Source of the DNA: an uncultured Pseudoteredinibacter sp.
Lineage (GTDB): Bacteria; Pseudomonadota; Gammaproteobacteria; Pseudomonadales; Cellvibrionaceae
NCBI RefSeq assembly: GCF_947500695.1
Contig: NZ_CANMSS010000003.1
Coordinates: 62,001-126,000 of the forward strand
DNA: 64,000 bases
Direction: 5' to 3'
The position numbers and the translations under genes were made by a program. Position 1 is the first letter of the stretch. Each line of letters begins with the position of its first letter. The notes beneath the pieces were generated by a model. That model made no database searches. It saw only the letters and a program-made list of their open reading frames with translations, and was not told the origin of the DNA. This document shows positions 16,989 to 27,808 of this stretch, piece by piece.

Positions 16989-17462
16989 TTATTTGTGCTG
17001 TTTAATTTTAGCGACTACTTCGCCAGCTAATGCATTGGGGATTGGAAAGGCGAGATTATACTGCCTGAATTTCCAGCTTTCTTGTTTCCCTGCCTTTTCA
17101 AGGCTGAGTACACCCGAGCCACGCACTAAGCCATATTTTTTGTTCCATAGTAGCTCATCAAACCAAGCCATTTTACCATCCTTGCTGATAATGATATGGC
17201 GTTCTTTTGCGGTATACAGCCAACCTCGGCCCTTGTTGAAATAAGGCAAGGCGTAGCCTTTAAAATCGTCTTTGCTCCAACGCTCGCTGGCATCAGTGCC
17301 AAGGTAAACCATATCTTCGCTCATTAGTTCAAAGTAGGCCTCGCCATTTGCCTCGGCGGCATATTGGTGGAATCTGTCTAAGGTGTTATTTACCGCTTCT
17401 TTTGTGCCTGCGTAGGAGTTTGCGGCTGCAAAACAGCAGCAAAGAAGAATTATTCTAATCAT
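16989..17462 (-). CDS. exported SnoaL/NTF2-like (DUF4440-type) protein
   Basis: 157 aa with a cleavable signal peptide (IRIILLCCCFAAANSYA) and a cone-shaped NTF2-like domain (TLDRFHQYAAEANGEAYFELMSEDMVYLGTD is the typical opening, followed by W-hydrophobic strands). Such domains bind small ligands or act as isomerase/dehydratase folds; no catalytic set is obvious. The periplasm is the likely location. It heads the small operon that ends in pth. Confidence 0.8.
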   Translation of the reverse strand: MIRIILLCCCFAAANSYAGTKEAVNNTLDRFHQYAAEANGEAYFELMSEDMVYLGTDASERWSKDDFKGYALPYFNKGRGWLYTAKERHIIISKDGKMAWFDELLWNKKYGLVRGSGVLSLEKAGKQESWKFRQYNLAFPIPNALAGEVVAKIKQHK

Positions 17463-17566
17463 TGGAGGCTCCCAACTCTGAAAAAGAGCCAGTCTATAAG
17501 AAAGTTACTGCGCGCGATAGTTGCAGGTGGAATGCTTGGCATGTCTGGGGTCAAAGCTATAGGCAT

Positions 17567-17594
17567 AAAAAAGCCGGCATAAGCCGGCTTTTTA
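17567..17594 (-). terminator. intrinsic terminator after rplY
   Basis: AAGCCGGC (17571-17578) pairs with GCCGGCTT (17583-17590), loop ATAA. Read on the minus strand it ends in a T-run, separating rplY from the downstream group. Confidence 0.88.
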
Positions 17595-17612
17595 GAGAGA
17601 GAAGAGTGTCGA

Positions 17613-18248
17613 TTACTCGGCAGCTTCTTCACCACCTTCTTCTTCACTTTCTTCAGCAGCTGCGCCCTTAGGCTTGTTTACGATCGCAACAGTTAGATCG
17701 TGGTCAGCGCCGTGGTTTAGAGCTACAGACTCAACACCCTTAGGTAGAGTTAGGTCAGAAATGTGGATTACCGTACCAGCTTCAGCGTTAGCGAAATCAA
17801 CTTCGATGAACTCAGGTAAGTTGGCTGGCAAACAAGTGATTTCAAGTTCAGTCATGCTGTGAGCAACGGTGCAACCCTGTAGCTTAACAGCTTCACAAAT
17901 GTCTTCGTTGATGAAGTGTAGAGGTACAGTAGTCTTGAACTTTTTGGTCTTAGAAACGCGCAAGAAATCAGCGTGCATAACCAAAGCTTTGGCTGGGTGA
18001 CGCTGTAAGTCTTTCAGAATTACGTTCTCAGTTTTACCATCGATGTCTAGCTCAATGATGTGAGAGTAAAACGCTTCGTTTTCTAAGTGCTTGATCAGCT
18101 CGTTGTGTGCAACGGTGATGTTAGCAGGCTTCTTCTTGCCGCCGTAAACGATAGCAGGAACTTTGTTTTCCAGACGACGCAGGCGGCGGCTCGCACCTTT
18201 TCCCTGCACGTCACGGGCTTGGGCATTCAATTTAAAATCTTCAGACAT
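17613..18248 (-). CDS. rplY: 50S ribosomal protein L25 (Ctc/TL5 form)
   Basis: Binds 5S rRNA. The 211-aa length shows the long form: L25 domain (residues 1-95, with ARDVQGKGASRRLRR), the TL5/Ctc beta domain (about 96-190) and an acidic tail (ESEEEGGEEAAE). It begins at ATG 18248 and follows prs on the same strand by 162 bases, the conserved order prs-rplY-pth. Confidence 0.97.
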   Translation of the reverse strand: MSEDFKLNAQARDVQGKGASRRLRRLENKVPAIVYGGKKKPANITVAHNELIKHLENEAFYSHIIELDIDGKTENVILKDLQRHPAKALVMHADFLRVSKTKKFKTTVPLHFINEDICEAVKLQGCTVAHSMTELEITCLPANLPEFIEVDFANAEAGTVIHISDLTLPKGVESVALNHGADHDLTVAIVNKPKGAAAEESEEEGGEEAAE

Positions 18249-18410
18249 GATATTTCCTCAATCTGTCTACCACTGCTCTCCGCGACCAGAATTGCAGTGG
18301 GCTTATGAAATCCCGGCTTTATAGCTGGGAGTGGTAATGCAAGGCTCGAGAGCTTTGCGTTTCTGCTTGCGTGCTAAATGCTCGCAATCAAATCTTTTCT
18401 TGCTGGCCTG

Positions 18411-19352
18411 TTAGCGAAACATGGCGCTCAACGACTCTTCATTGGCCAGGCGGCGCATAGCTTCGGCTAGCATGCCTGAAAGAGTCAGCTGACGTACAGT
18501 GCCCAGCTTTTCAATATCTTTATTCAGAGGGATGGAGTCGGCGACAACCATCTCATCTAGAATAGAGTTGCTTAAATTCTTTAGTGCATTGCCAGACAGT
18601 ACTGGGTGGGTACAGTAGGCAACCACTTTAGTTGCGCCTTGCTCTTTAAGCGCGGCAGCGGCGTTACAAAGTGTTCCCGCCGTATCAACCATATCGTCTA
18701 CTAGCAAGCAGGTACGGCCATCTACTTCACCAATCAGGTTCATCACCTCGGCCACATTGGCGCTTGGGCGACGCTTGTCGATGATCGCTAGATCCACATC
18801 TAGTTGCTTGGCAACGGCACGCGCGCGAACTACACCGCCGATATCAGGGGATACGACCACTAGGTTTTCATACTTCTGGCGATTGATGTCGTCTAGCAAT
18901 ACCGGTGACGCATAGACGTTATCCACGGGTACATCGAAGAAGCCCTGAATCTGCTCGGCATGAAGGTCAACTGTCAACACGCGGTCTACACCAACGCCTA
19001 CCATCATATCGGCCACTACTTTGGCGCTAATGGGTACTCGAGAAGAACGTACGCGACGATCTTGGCGGGCATAGCCGAAGTAAGGCACAACGGCGGTAAT
19101 TCGACCTGCGGAGGCTCGACGTAAGGCATCAACCATTACGATCAGTTCTACTAGGTTGTCGTTAGTGGGGGCGCAAGTGGACTGCACCACGAAAACATCG
19201 CGACCGCGCACGTTTTCATTAATTTCTACCGCAATCTCGCCATCGGAGAACTGACTTACTGTCGCGTCACCTAGGGGGATGCCTAGACGGCTAACAATCT
19301 TCTTTGCTAATTCCGGGTTTGCGTTCCCGGTAAAAACCATTAAATCGGCCAC
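18411..19352 (-). CDS. prs: ribose-phosphate pyrophosphokinase (PRPP synthase)
   Basis: Makes PRPP from ribose 5-phosphate and ATP for nucleotide, His, Trp and NAD synthesis. 313 aa. The motifs are [10 protein letters not shown], the flexible loop region YARQDRR, the His pair at [12 protein letters not shown] and the PRPP loop [11 protein letters not shown]. It is intact and lies directly downstream of the tRNA-Gln gene on the same strand. Confidence 0.98.
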   Translation of the reverse strand: MADLMVFTGNANPELAKKIVSRLGIPLGDATVSQFSDGEIAVEINENVRGRDVFVVQSTCAPTNDNLVELIVMVDALRRASAGRITAVVPYFGYARQDRRVRSSRVPISAKVVADMMVGVGVDRVLTVDLHAEQIQGFFDVPVDNVYASPVLLDDINRQKYENLVVVSPDIGGVVRARAVAKQLDVDLAIIDKRRPSANVAEVMNLIGEVDGRTCLLVDDMVDTAGTLCNAAAALKEQGATKVVAYCTHPVLSGNALKNLSNSILDEMVVADSIPLNKDIEKLGTVRQLTLSGMLAEAMRRLANEESLSAMFR

Positions 19353-19495
19353 GGTAATTCCTTAGCGTTGGAGTTCACGGTTAATCAGCCTGGCTTGTGG
19401 CAACAGGCGAAATCAGGGGCGCGCATTCTACCGTGTTTTAAGGGGGGATAAAAGAGATAATTGTTGGATTAATGAACGTTTATCAGAAGAAAAGA

Positions 19496-19570
19496 TGGCT
19501 GGGGTGGAAGGATTCGAACCTTCGCATGACGGGATCAAAACCCGCTGCCTTACCGCTTGGCTACACCCCA
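19496..19570 (-). tRNA. tRNA-Gln (anticodon TTG)
   Basis: 75 nt including an encoded CCA end (19498-19496). The acceptor stem TGGGGTG pairs with CACCCCA; the D-arm AGCCAAGCGG-TAAGGC, the anticodon stem CGGGT-TTTGATC-CCG with TTG at 19538-19536, and the T-arm GGTTCGAATCC are all visible. It lies between ispE and prs, its conserved place in gammaproteobacteria. Confidence 0.98.
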
Positions 19571-19586
19571 GTAAAGGTGTTGAGCA

Positions 19587-20426
19587 TTATATAAATACTA
19601 GGATAGGTGACTCTTGAATACCTTTGGCAATAAAGCCTTCTAGGTGTTCTGGCCTTTGCTTGAATATGGCTTCAGCTGATGATTGATCATCGAAGCTGGC
19701 AAATACACAAGCACCTGTTCCTGTCATTTTAGCTGGTGCAAACTGACTAAGCCAGTTGAGTGCTTCAGCCACTTCTGGATAGAGTGAGCTGACCAGCTGC
19801 TGGCAATCGTTTCGACCACCCTGCTCAAGAAAGGCCGCTACTGTAATGGCCGAACTGTCTCTTGTCAAACATTTATTTGAAAAAATTTCAGGGGTAGAAA
19901 CATGGCAGTTTGGAGCAAGCACTAAATACCATTTCTCTTCTAATTCAAGGGCTTGCAATTGCTCGCCGACTCCTTCGGCCCATGCTGTTTGGCCATTGAT
20001 GAAGACTGGAACATCTGCCCCAAGGCTTAGGCCAAGCTCGCAAAGCTGCTTTTTATTGAGTCCGCATTGCCACAGATGATTTAGTCCGACTAGGGTACTG
20101 GCAGCATCACTACTGCCTCCACCGATGCCGCCTCCGGCGGGTAATATCTTGTGTAAATAGATATCGGCACCTTGTTTTTGCTGGCAATGGCTTTGCAGTA
20201 GTTTTGCTGCCTTAAATACTAGATTGTCCTGTACGGCGAGCCCAGGAATTACGGGCTCTAGGTGAATCCCATCGTCTTGGCGCAGCGTTAAATCTAGCCG
20301 ATCACCATGATCCAGAAGCTGAAAGGCTGTTTGCAGCTCATGGTAGCCATCGGCTCTTTGTCCAAGAATATGGAGAAAGAGATTGAGTTTGGCGGGTGCA
20401 GCCAAGCTAATGTGTTGCTTTTGCAT
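19587..20426 (-). CDS. ispE: 4-diphosphocytidyl-2-C-methyl-D-erythritol kinase
   Basis: GHMP kinase of the non-mevalonate isoprenoid pathway. The start is taken as ATG 20426, overlapping the lolB stop by one base (TGATG) and so translationally coupled; GTG 20435 would add three residues. Motifs: [11 protein letters not shown], the ATP loop [14 protein letters not shown] and MTGTGACVF near the end. About 279 aa, the normal length. Confidence 0.97.
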   Translation of the reverse strand: MQKQHISLAAPAKLNLFLHILGQRADGYHELQTAFQLLDHGDRLDLTLRQDDGIHLEPVIPGLAVQDNLVFKAAKLLQSHCQQKQGADIYLHKILPAGGGIGGGSSDAASTLVGLNHLWQCGLNKKQLCELGLSLGADVPVFINGQTAWAEGVGEQLQALELEEKWYLVLAPNCHVSTPEIFSNKCLTRDSSAITVAAFLEQGGRNDCQQLVSSLYPEVAEALNWLSQFAPAKMTGTGACVFASFDDQSSAEAIFKQRPEHLEGFIAKGIQESPILVFI

Positions 20427-21028
20427 CACTGCCACCGCTTAACCACAAGGGTCAACTGGATGTCGCCGCGCTTTAATTTGATCTTTTCGGGCAGGGGGAT
20501 GCGGTGGCGGCTATAGCGAAGGTATTCGATATCCCAGCCGCCTTGCTGCAACTTTTGCAATAAGCCTTCTGACCACTCACTCTGGCTGTTTGTATTGGGG
20601 GCGGCTAAGCCTCGAACCCAGTATGGCATCTGCTGTTGGGGCAATGGCCAGCCTAAAGCTTGCTCGGCTTGTGCCTGTGGATTGTCGATAATCTCTTCGC
20701 CCTGGATGCTGAGCTCGTGCTTATTGCCGGCTATTACTGTACTGCCTTGGCCCAGTGGCCCGCTAACCTGTAGGCGAAACTGCTCGCCATCCTGCTGCCA
20801 GTCGATAAAGCCTGAGCCGTTTTGCTGGGGGCTGCGCAAGCCAATTTTTCCTCGCATACGCCATTTGCTTAATGGGTTGAGTAATGCCAGGCGTGCCTCT
20901 TGCTCTGCGCTATTGTCAGTAAAGTTTGGGCTTTGACTGCTATTGCTTGGCTGCTGGCTGATATTGCTACAGGCCGATAGAAACAGGGCAAGCAGCAATA
21001 GCTTCGCCGTGCTATAAGTTTTTGTCAT
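20426..21028 (-). CDS. lolB: outer-membrane lipoprotein receptor LolB
   Basis: Accepts lipoproteins from LolA and inserts them in the outer membrane; itself a lipoprotein. Signal with lipobox LFLSAC (C20). The mature part opens with a Gln/Ser-rich linker and continues with the LolA/B barrel strands ([42 protein letters not shown]). 200 aa is typical. It lies between the TPR lipoprotein gene and ispE, overlapping ispE. Confidence 0.95.
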   Translation of the reverse strand: MTKTYSTAKLLLLALFLSACSNISQQPSNSSQSPNFTDNSAEQEARLALLNPLSKWRMRGKIGLRSPQQNGSGFIDWQQDGEQFRLQVSGPLGQGSTVIAGNKHELSIQGEEIIDNPQAQAEQALGWPLPQQQMPYWVRGLAAPNTNSQSEWSEGLLQKLQQGGWDIEYLRYSRHRIPLPEKIKLKRGDIQLTLVVKRWQ

Positions 21029-21038
21029 TTATTTGCTC

Positions 21039-22766
21039 TTAGGGCTGCGGCATTTTGGCGTTTAGACGCTGGATGGTTTCTTGCAGAATTTCACTGCCGG
21101 GGTGTAGTTTGAAACCTTGCTGCCAAATGCTTTGAGCTTCTTCCGAGCGACCAAGTTGCCATAAGACTTCGCCTAAATGGGCCGCTATCTCGTGGTCAGG
21201 GTAGGCATTCATTGCTTGGCGTAAAAACCCTAGCGCACTTTCAAGGTTGCCACGCAGATATTCGATCCAGCCCATGCTGTCGATAATCGCGGGATCTTTA
21301 GGGTTTAATTTGAAGGCTTTGCTGATTAGCTCAAAAGCTTCGTCTTTTCGATCGCTGCGGGTTGCGAGGGTGTAGCCCAGTGCATTTAATACGCTGGCGT
21401 TATCGGGTTTGTTTTGCAGTATTGCGCGTAGGTCCGCCTCCATAGCAGCGATATTATCTTGCTTTTCAAAGCTCATGGCGCGGCCGTATAACAGGTGGCG
21501 ATTTTGCGGATCTCCGGCAAGCGCTTGGTTGAGCATTTCAACAGACAGCTCGCTTTGGCCGTATTTGTTAAGGGATTCTACGGTTACCAGTAAAAAGCGT
21601 TGCGCTAGTTTGGGAAACTGTCTGGCGGAGCCTTGCAGCAATTTGATGGCGGCTTCGCTTTGTCCTTGTTCGATCAGTATATCGCTACGGAAAACCCATG
21701 CTGGCAGGAAGTTAGGGTCGCCCGGTTGAATCTCATCAAAATAACCCATTGCTACATGGGGTTGCTGGCGGTTCATGGCAATTCGGCCTAAATAATAATT
21801 CGCCATGGAGTAGCTTTGTTCATAATCCAAAAGCAAACTAAATTGCTCTTCGGCGGCATCGGTTTTGCCCTGCTCATAAAGCACCAGAGCATAAGCCAGT
21901 TGTAGCTCGGTATCTTTTGGGTAGTCTCGATGTAGGGCGGCAAACTCTTGCTCGGAAGAGGGTAAGTCGATGTTCGCCATCAGGCGAGCATATTGAACTC
22001 GCAGGCGCTTATTGTTGGGTTGCTGTTCAAGCAGCTCTCCTAAGCGCTTTTGAGCTTGCTCAAGTTGGTTTAATCGCTGTAGTGATTTCACCTCAACCAT
22101 TGCGGCGCTGGTATAGTCTGGATCTATCGCTAGTGCGCGTTTGGCAAGTTTCATGGATTCTTCAGGGGCTTGCTGTTGCAGCAATATGGCGAGCGCCGTT
22201 ATTAGCTCTTTGTCATCGCCATCTTCGTCTAGCCACATCTGCAGTTGCTCGGCCATGATGCCGAGCTGTGCACCTTCGCTGTTGCTGGCTTGGCTGGTAA
22301 CAGTCAGGTGTAAGGCTTGGTTACCACGCAATTCCAATTTTCTCGAATATTCTAAGGCTTCAACAAAGCGCCGTGCATTGATTAGCTCGGTAGTCGCAAT
22401 AAACAAAGCCTCTTCGCTGCTGGGCTCAAGCTGGCTCCACAATAGCGCGGCCTCTAAGCTGGCTTTGCTCTTGCGCAACTGGCGCGCAATTTGAGTGCTG
22501 TGCTTGGCAAGGCCGATATCGCGAGTTTGTTGCGCTTGTTCTAGGTAATTGTCGAGAGCGATGTCAGTGTTGCCGCGTCGACCGGCGAACTCGGCAACTA
22601 AGAGAGAGTACAGGGTGTCTTGGGCAAAAGGCTTTGCGGGCAACTCGGGAGCGGGTGCGGGTTCAGCCACTGGGCTGACTGGGGCAGGCTCTGGTTGAGG
22701 TTGCTGGCTGCAGGCGCTTAGGCCGAGGCTGATAAGGCCGGCGATTACTATATGTCTTTTGCTCAC
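21039..22766 (-). CDS. TPR-repeat lipoprotein
   Basis: 575 aa. The signal peptide ends in lipobox LSAC (C19), followed by a Pro/Glu/Ala-rich linker (PEPAPVSPVAEPAPAPELPA). The rest is about 13 helical pairs; TPR units are clearest from residue 220 on (MANYYLGRIAMN, LLYGRAMSFEKQ, VLNALGYTLATRSDRKDEAF, IIDSMGWIEYLRGN). It probably acts as a periplasmic-face assembly scaffold. A TPR gene beside lolB, divergent from hemA, is common in Pseudomonas relatives; its exact role is not settled. Confidence 0.92.
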   Translation of the reverse strand: MSKRHIVIAGLISLGLSACSQQPQPEPAPVSPVAEPAPAPELPAKPFAQDTLYSLLVAEFAGRRGNTDIALDNYLEQAQQTRDIGLAKHSTQIARQLRKSKASLEAALLWSQLEPSSEEALFIATTELINARRFVEALEYSRKLELRGNQALHLTVTSQASNSEGAQLGIMAEQLQMWLDEDGDDKELITALAILLQQQAPEESMKLAKRALAIDPDYTSAAMVEVKSLQRLNQLEQAQKRLGELLEQQPNNKRLRVQYARLMANIDLPSSEQEFAALHRDYPKDTELQLAYALVLYEQGKTDAAEEQFSLLLDYEQSYSMANYYLGRIAMNRQQPHVAMGYFDEIQPGDPNFLPAWVFRSDILIEQGQSEAAIKLLQGSARQFPKLAQRFLLVTVESLNKYGQSELSVEMLNQALAGDPQNRHLLYGRAMSFEKQDNIAAMEADLRAILQNKPDNASVLNALGYTLATRSDRKDEAFELISKAFKLNPKDPAIIDSMGWIEYLRGNLESALGFLRQAMNAYPDHEIAAHLGEVLWQLGRSEEAQSIWQQGFKLHPGSEILQETIQRLNAKMPQP

Positions 22767-22962
22767 TACTTATGCTCGTATTCGGCTAGGGCCCGATAAG
22801 GCCAGTATTCTACTATAGGCCTTACTATAGCAACTTAGTGCCCTTGAGCACTAATCGCTTTGATTTTAGAGGCTTATTGTTATCCGCTGAGCTGGCCTTG
22901 GGGCTGGCTTTAGGGGACAATAGCGGGCTGTTTTCAAGTCTCTGCTGTAGTAAAAGGTCGTC

Positions 22963-24228
22963 ATGCTCATCGCATTAGGCATCAATCATAACACCGCCCC
23001 GGTAGATATCCGCGAGCGAGTGGCCTTTGCCCCTGGCAATATCGCAGGGGCGCTTAAGTCTATGTGCGACAGCTTGGCAATAGAAGAGGCGGCCATTTTG
23101 TCGACTTGCAATCGCACCGAATTATACGCTTGGGGTGAATTGCTTGGGACTGATGTGTTGCAGTGGTTGGGTGATTATCATGCGCTCACTAGAACTTCTT
23201 TAGAACCCTATCACTATGTATTGCAAGATGCTGAAGCCATCGAGCACATGATGCGAGTTGCTGCGGGCTTGGATTCTTTGGTTTTGGGTGAGCCCCAAAT
23301 TTTGGGGCAGATGAAATCAGCTTATGCTGATGCAACCGAGGCGGGTTCGGTGGGCCGAGGTTTGCACTATGGTTTTCAGCAAATCTTTAATATCGCTAAG
23401 CGGGTACGCAGCGAAACTGAAATTGGTGCAAATCCTGTTTCGGTTGCATTTGCAGCGGTTAGTTTGGCGCAGCAAATTTTCTCTGATCTGAAAGAAGATA
23501 CCGCCCTTTTGATAGGTGCTGGGGAAACCATCGAGTTGGTTGCTCGGCATCTGCATAATAATGGCATCAAAAAACTAATCGTGGCCAATCGCACTTTGGA
23601 GCGTGCCAGGGGCTTAGCGGAAGAATTAGGCGCTGAAGCGATTTTATTGGCCGATATTCCCGAGCAATTGCATCGAGCGGATATTGTTATTTCATCAACG
23701 GCTAGCCAGCTGCCCTTATTAGGGAAGGGTGCCGTAGAGACGGCCTTGAAAAAGCGTCGGCACAAACCCATGTTTATGGTGGATATTGCGGTGCCGAGAG
23801 ACATTGAGGCTCAGGTTGATGAGCTGGACGATGTCTATTTATACACCGTTGATGATCTGCGAGCGGTAATTGATGAGAACCGCAAGTCCCGTGAGCATGA
23901 GGCGAAAAAAGCTGAGCTAATCGTCGCTGAAGGGGTTGCCCAGTATCAAGCTGAAATGCGTGCCTTGCAGGCAGTGTCGACTATTAAAGCTTACCGACAG
24001 CAAGCCGAGCAGTTGCGAGATAGAGAGCTGGAAAAAGCCTTGCGAGCTTTAGAGTCGGGCACTGATGCTGCACAAGCTATGACACAGCTTGCGCGCTCGT
24101 TAACAAATAAACTTATTCATTCGCCAACAACTAAATTAAAACAGGCAAGTGCTGATGGCCGTGCTGAAGTGATCGATATTTCGCAAGAGTTGTTGGGCAT
24201 AGATATATCAAAAGAATCATCTAAATAG
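22963..24228 (+). CDS. hemA: glutamyl-tRNA reductase
   Basis: First step of C5 haem synthesis: reduces Glu-tRNA to glutamate semialdehyde with NADPH. Catalytic C49 in [10 protein letters not shown]; the NADPH loop is [11 protein letters not shown] (about residue 187); a dimerisation helix lies at the C-terminus. 421 aa. It leads the hemA-prfA-prmC-moeB group; the 196-base gap to the divergent TPR gene should hold its promoter. Confidence 0.98.
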   Translation: MLIALGINHNTAPVDIRERVAFAPGNIAGALKSMCDSLAIEEAAILSTCNRTELYAWGELLGTDVLQWLGDYHALTRTSLEPYHYVLQDAEAIEHMMRVAAGLDSLVLGEPQILGQMKSAYADATEAGSVGRGLHYGFQQIFNIAKRVRSETEIGANPVSVAFAAVSLAQQIFSDLKEDTALLIGAGETIELVARHLHNNGIKKLIVANRTLERARGLAEELGAEAILLADIPEQLHRADIVISSTASQLPLLGKGAVETALKKRRHKPMFMVDIAVPRDIEAQVDELDDVYLYTVDDLRAVIDENRKSREHEAKKAELIVAEGVAQYQAEMRALQAVSTIKAYRQQAEQLRDRELEKALRALESGTDAAQAMTQLARSLTNKLIHSPTTKLKQASADGRAEVIDISQELLGIDISKESSK

Positions 24229-24289
24229 CGCTTTGCGCTATTGGTGAGCTGAAAGCTTACCGATAAATTTCTGAGAGTTTAGCTGAATT

Positions 24290-25372
24290 ATGAAACAGTC
24301 CATTTTAGATAAATTAGACCATTTGCAAGATCGCTACGAAGAAGTGGGGGCTCTGCTCAGTGATGGTGAAGTGATTGCGGATCAAAATCGCTTTCGTGAA
24401 TTATCTAAGGAATACGCCGAACTTGAGCCGGTCGTAAAATGTTATGAGCGCTACACCACCATTTTGGAAGATATTGAAGAAGCCAAAATGTTGTTGAAAG
24501 ATGGTGATGCGGATATGCGCGAGATGGCGCAGGAAGAGTTAAAAGAAGCTGAGTCTCAGTTGGAGCCAATGGAGCTTGAGTTGCAAAAACTTTTGCTGCC
24601 GAAAGATCCAAATGACGATAAAAACGTGTTCTTGGAAATTCGCGCGGGAACCGGTGGTGATGAGGCGGCTATTTTTTCCGGCGACTTGTATCGCATGTAT
24701 AGCAAGTATGCCGAAACCCGAGGCTGGCGAGTAGAAATCATGAGCCAGAATGAAGGTGATCATGGTGGCTTTAAAGAAATTATTACCCGAGTTTCAGGTC
24801 AGGGTGTTTATTCTCAATTAAAGTTTGAATCTGGTGCTCACCGAGTTCAGCGTGTTCCAGAAACGGAGTCACAGGGTCGTGTGCACACTTCGGCTTGTAC
24901 TGTGGCGGTAATGCCCGAAGCCGACGAAACCGAAGAGGTTAATATCAATAAAGGCGATTTGCGCATCGATACTTTCCGAGCCTCCGGCGCGGGTGGCCAG
25001 CACGTGAACAAAACCGATTCGGCTATTCGTATTACCCATATCCCAACCGGTGTGGTCGTGGAGTGTCAAGATGAACGTTCTCAGCATAAAAATAAGGCGC
25101 GGGCCATGTCTTTGTTGGCGGCACGTTTAAACAATGCCCAAGCTGAGAAAGCTGCCCAGGAAATTGCCGATGAGCGCCGTAATTTGGTGGGCAGTGGTGA
25201 TCGTTCTGAACGAATTCGCACCTATAACTATCCGCAAGGCCGAGTGACAGACCATCGTATTAATCTGACGCTGTACAAGTTGGCAGAGGTTATGGAAGGG
25301 CGCTTGGACGATGTGGTGCAGCCTTTGGTAAATGAATACCAGGCTGATCAGTTGGCGGCTTTGGCTGAATAA
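24290..25372 (+). CDS. prfA: peptide chain release factor 1
   Basis: Terminates translation at UAA and UAG. The stop-codon-reading tripeptide appears as P-E-T in RVPETESQG (usually P-A-T), and the peptidyl-transferase motif GGQ lies in [11 protein letters not shown]. 360 aa, full length. It follows hemA by 61 bases and precedes its own methyltransferase prmC. Confidence 0.98.
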   Translation: MKQSILDKLDHLQDRYEEVGALLSDGEVIADQNRFRELSKEYAELEPVVKCYERYTTILEDIEEAKMLLKDGDADMREMAQEELKEAESQLEPMELELQKLLLPKDPNDDKNVFLEIRAGTGGDEAAIFSGDLYRMYSKYAETRGWRVEIMSQNEGDHGGFKEIITRVSGQGVYSQLKFESGAHRVQRVPETESQGRVHTSACTVAVMPEADETEEVNINKGDLRIDTFRASGAGGQHVNKTDSAIRITHIPTGVVVECQDERSQHKNKARAMSLLAARLNNAQAEKAAQEIADERRNLVGSGDRSERIRTYNYPQGRVTDHRINLTLYKLAEVMEGRLDDVVQPLVNEYQADQLAALAE

Positions 25373-25403
25373 TTTTAGTTTAAAATTTTAATCGAGGCTG
25401 ATT

Positions 25404-26240
25404 TTGAACAGCATTGCCGAACTGCTGAGCTGTGCTCGCCAGCGGTTGCCCAATAGCGATACGGCTCAGCTCGATGTGGAGCTGCTCTTATGCTATTGCC
25501 TGGACCGTGAGCGCAGTTATTTATTTACTTGGCCTGAAAAACAGCTCAGTGAAGAGCAGCTAAAGCACTTCCAAAAGTTGCTAGAGCGCCGCATAAGCGG
25601 TGAACCAGTCGCCCATATTATTGCAAAGCGAGATTTCTGGAATCTTACTCTCGAAGTCAATAGTAGTACCTTAATTCCAAGGCCTGATACTGAAACTCTG
25701 GTAGAGCAGGTTTTAGATTGTTTTCCTGGTGGCGCTGATTCCGCACTGGATTTGGGGACTGGGACGGGAGCAATTGCCTTGGCCTTGGCGAGCGAGTGGC
25801 CATCTTGCCAATTGTTGGCGGTAGACCTGAGCGTTGATGCGATGGCATTGGCCGAGCGAAATCGAATGGCAAACAATATTCAAAATGTGCGCTTTTTGCA
25901 GAGCTCTTGGTTTTCTGCAGTAGAGGCGGATTCGAGCTTTGATTTAATTGTTAGTAATCCGCCTTATATTGATCCTATTGATCCTCATCTGCAGCAAGGT
26001 GATGTTCGATTTGAACCATTGTCGGCTTTGATTGCAGATGATGAGGGCATGGCGGATCTCAAGCTCATTATTCAGCAGGCTCCATCTTATTTAAACTCGA
26101 GTGGCTATCTATTATTAGAGCATGGGTATCAGCAAGCGACCTTAGTGCGTGAGCTGTTGTCTGAACGGGGTTTTGTAGATGTTGCCAGTCGTGAAGATAT
26201 TGCTGGGCATGAACGAATCAGCTTTGCGCGTTGGCCATAG
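25404..26240 (+). CDS. prmC: release factor glutamine methyltransferase
   Basis: Methylates the Gln of the GGQ motif in release factors 1 and 2 using S-adenosylmethionine. 278 aa from TTG 25404, with GAGG eight bases upstream. SAM loop LDLGTGTGAIALALA (about residue 115) and the N5-glutamine-MTase signature SNPPYID (about residue 187). It sits directly after prfA. Confidence 0.97.
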   Translation: MNSIAELLSCARQRLPNSDTAQLDVELLLCYCLDRERSYLFTWPEKQLSEEQLKHFQKLLERRISGEPVAHIIAKRDFWNLTLEVNSSTLIPRPDTETLVEQVLDCFPGGADSALDLGTGTGAIALALASEWPSCQLLAVDLSVDAMALAERNRMANNIQNVRFLQSSWFSAVEADSSFDLIVSNPPYIDPIDPHLQQGDVRFEPLSALIADDEGMADLKLIIQQAPSYLNSSGYLLLEHGYQQATLVRELLSERGFVDVASREDIAGHERISFARWP

Positions 26241-26349
26241 AGTTTACTCGCTCGGGCTCTAGAGTGAGTCTCTGTTTTCGGCGTGAGCTTTGTAGTGCGA
26301 TTTGAGTTCGCGTGCGTGAAGTTAATATAACTATCAACGGTAGAAGCCA

Positions 26350-27090
26350 ATGAACGATGAGCAGTTACTGCGCTACAGTCGCCATATTTTATTGCCTGAG
26401 ATTGATATCGTAGGCCAGCAAAAGTTATTGGCATCACATGTCGCCATTGTCGGCTTAGGGGGGTTGGGCTCGCCTGTGGCGATGTACTTGGCGGCGGCTG
26501 GTGTTGGGCAACTAAGTTTGTTTGATTTTGATGTGGTAGAGCTAAGTAATCTGCAACGTCAAATTGCCCATCGCTTTAGTAGCATTGGTAAAGCCAAGGT
26601 TTCTTCTGCTGCTGCAACTATTCGTGATTTAAATGCCGATGTTCAAGTGCATGAAATCAATGCCAGTCTCTCAGCTGAGTCTTTTGCTGAACATTTTGCT
26701 GCGGTAGATTTGGTGTTGGATTGCACTGATCGATTTTCTTCTCGCTTTGCAATAAACCAAGCTTGTGTGAAAACGAAAAAGCCTTGGGTTTCAGCTTCGG
26801 CTATTGCTATGGATGGTCAATTGCTGGCCTTTGATCCCGCGCAGGAAGACTCGCCTTGTTACGCCTGTCTTTACGACGATGATGGTGACGAGGGGCGTCG
26901 TTGCGCAGAAGAGGGGGTGTTATCACCCTTGTTGGGGGTGATTGGTAGCATGCAGGCCTTGATGGCATTGCGAAGTTTACTGGAAGGACCGCTTGCTGTC
27001 GGTGAAATGAAGCGGTTTGATGCTAGGGATCTAAATTGGCAAAGTTTGCGCTTGCCTAAAAAAGCAGATTGCTCTGTTTGTTCAGTTTAA
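26350..27090 (+). CDS. moeB: MoeB/HesA-type adenylyltransferase
   Basis: Activates a ubiquitin-like carrier protein (MoaD or ThiS) by adenylation. Nucleotide loop GLGGLGSP (about residue 36), zinc cysteines CYAC and CSVC (pairs near residues 174 and 243), and the region RRCAEEGVLSPLLGVIG around the conserved Cys. 246 aa. In this gene order (after prmC) it is usually annotated moeB. Without a rhodanese domain it could also serve thiamine synthesis. Confidence 0.93.
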   Translation: MNDEQLLRYSRHILLPEIDIVGQQKLLASHVAIVGLGGLGSPVAMYLAAAGVGQLSLFDFDVVELSNLQRQIAHRFSSIGKAKVSSAAATIRDLNADVQVHEINASLSAESFAEHFAAVDLVLDCTDRFSSRFAINQACVKTKKPWVSASAIAMDGQLLAFDPAQEDSPCYACLYDDDGDEGRRCAEEGVLSPLLGVIGSMQALMALRSLLEGPLAVGEMKRFDARDLNWQSLRLPKKADCSVCSV

Positions 27091-27128
27091 ATTTTCGCAG
27101 GCTTGATTTACAGGGTTAGTACGCGGGT

Positions 27129-27806
27129 TTAAACAGCGAGCTTGCGAATTTCATCGAGATGATGAATCAATAACCTTCCGCTGCTGCGTCCGATCCAGCC
27201 CTGGTCTCGCCAAGGTTTTAACTCTCTTTGAACGCTTTGCCGAGTGGCGCCAAGCATATTACCAATATCGGTTTGCGATAGTGGGATATTAATGCTGATG
27301 CCGTCTTTTTCTTCTTTGCCGTGGCGCTCTGCTGCATCAACAATTAAATTAGCTAGGCGCTGTTTTAGGCTGGCTTGGGACAGTGACTCCACCTGCCCGA
27401 GTAAGCTGCTAATGATGGCGCAAAGCTTTTGGGTGAGCTGCGGGAAAATTTCAGGGTGATGTTGGCTTAAGTCATAAAAATCACTTTGGCTTAGACAGCG
27501 CACAACGGTGTTACCCCTGGCTACAGCATTAAAGCCGCGCTTGGCCTCTTTGGCGAGTAACGGTATTTCGCCAAAGCATTCGCCAGGGCCGTGGAAGGTG
27601 GCTAGATACTCTTCGCCTTCTTTGTTGCTGCGCTTTAAAACTATTAGCCCGCTTTCGACTTGAAATAGTGCTTGGGCTTGATCGCCGGGTTGATAAAGTG
27701 GTTGGCCGTTTTGTAGTTCGCGGCTTTGCATGCGCTGTTCTATTTGCTTTTGTACAGCTTGAGGGAGTTCTTCTATCCAGTCGTGTCCGCGATAAAAATG
27801 AGACAT
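27129..27806 (-). CDS. Crp/Fnr-family transcription regulator
   Basis: 225 aa: cyclic-nucleotide-binding-type beta barrel (about 30-125; GECFGEIPLLAKEAKRGFNAVARG), dimer helix, then a winged helix (SQTDIGNMLGATRQSVQRELKPW). The N-terminal Cys cluster of Fnr is missing, so it is not an oxygen sensor of that kind. The ligand is unknown. It lies three bases after the stop of the upstream DegS-type protease gene (same strand), so it could be co-transcribed with it. Confidence 0.93.
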   Translation of the reverse strand: MSHFYRGHDWIEELPQAVQKQIEQRMQSRELQNGQPLYQPGDQAQALFQVESGLIVLKRSNKEGEEYLATFHGPGECFGEIPLLAKEAKRGFNAVARGNTVVRCLSQSDFYDLSQHHPEIFPQLTQKLCAIISSLLGQVESLSQASLKQRLANLIVDAAERHGKEEKDGISINIPLSQTDIGNMLGATRQSVQRELKPWRDQGWIGRSSGRLLIHHLDEIRKLAV

Positions 27807-27808
27807 GA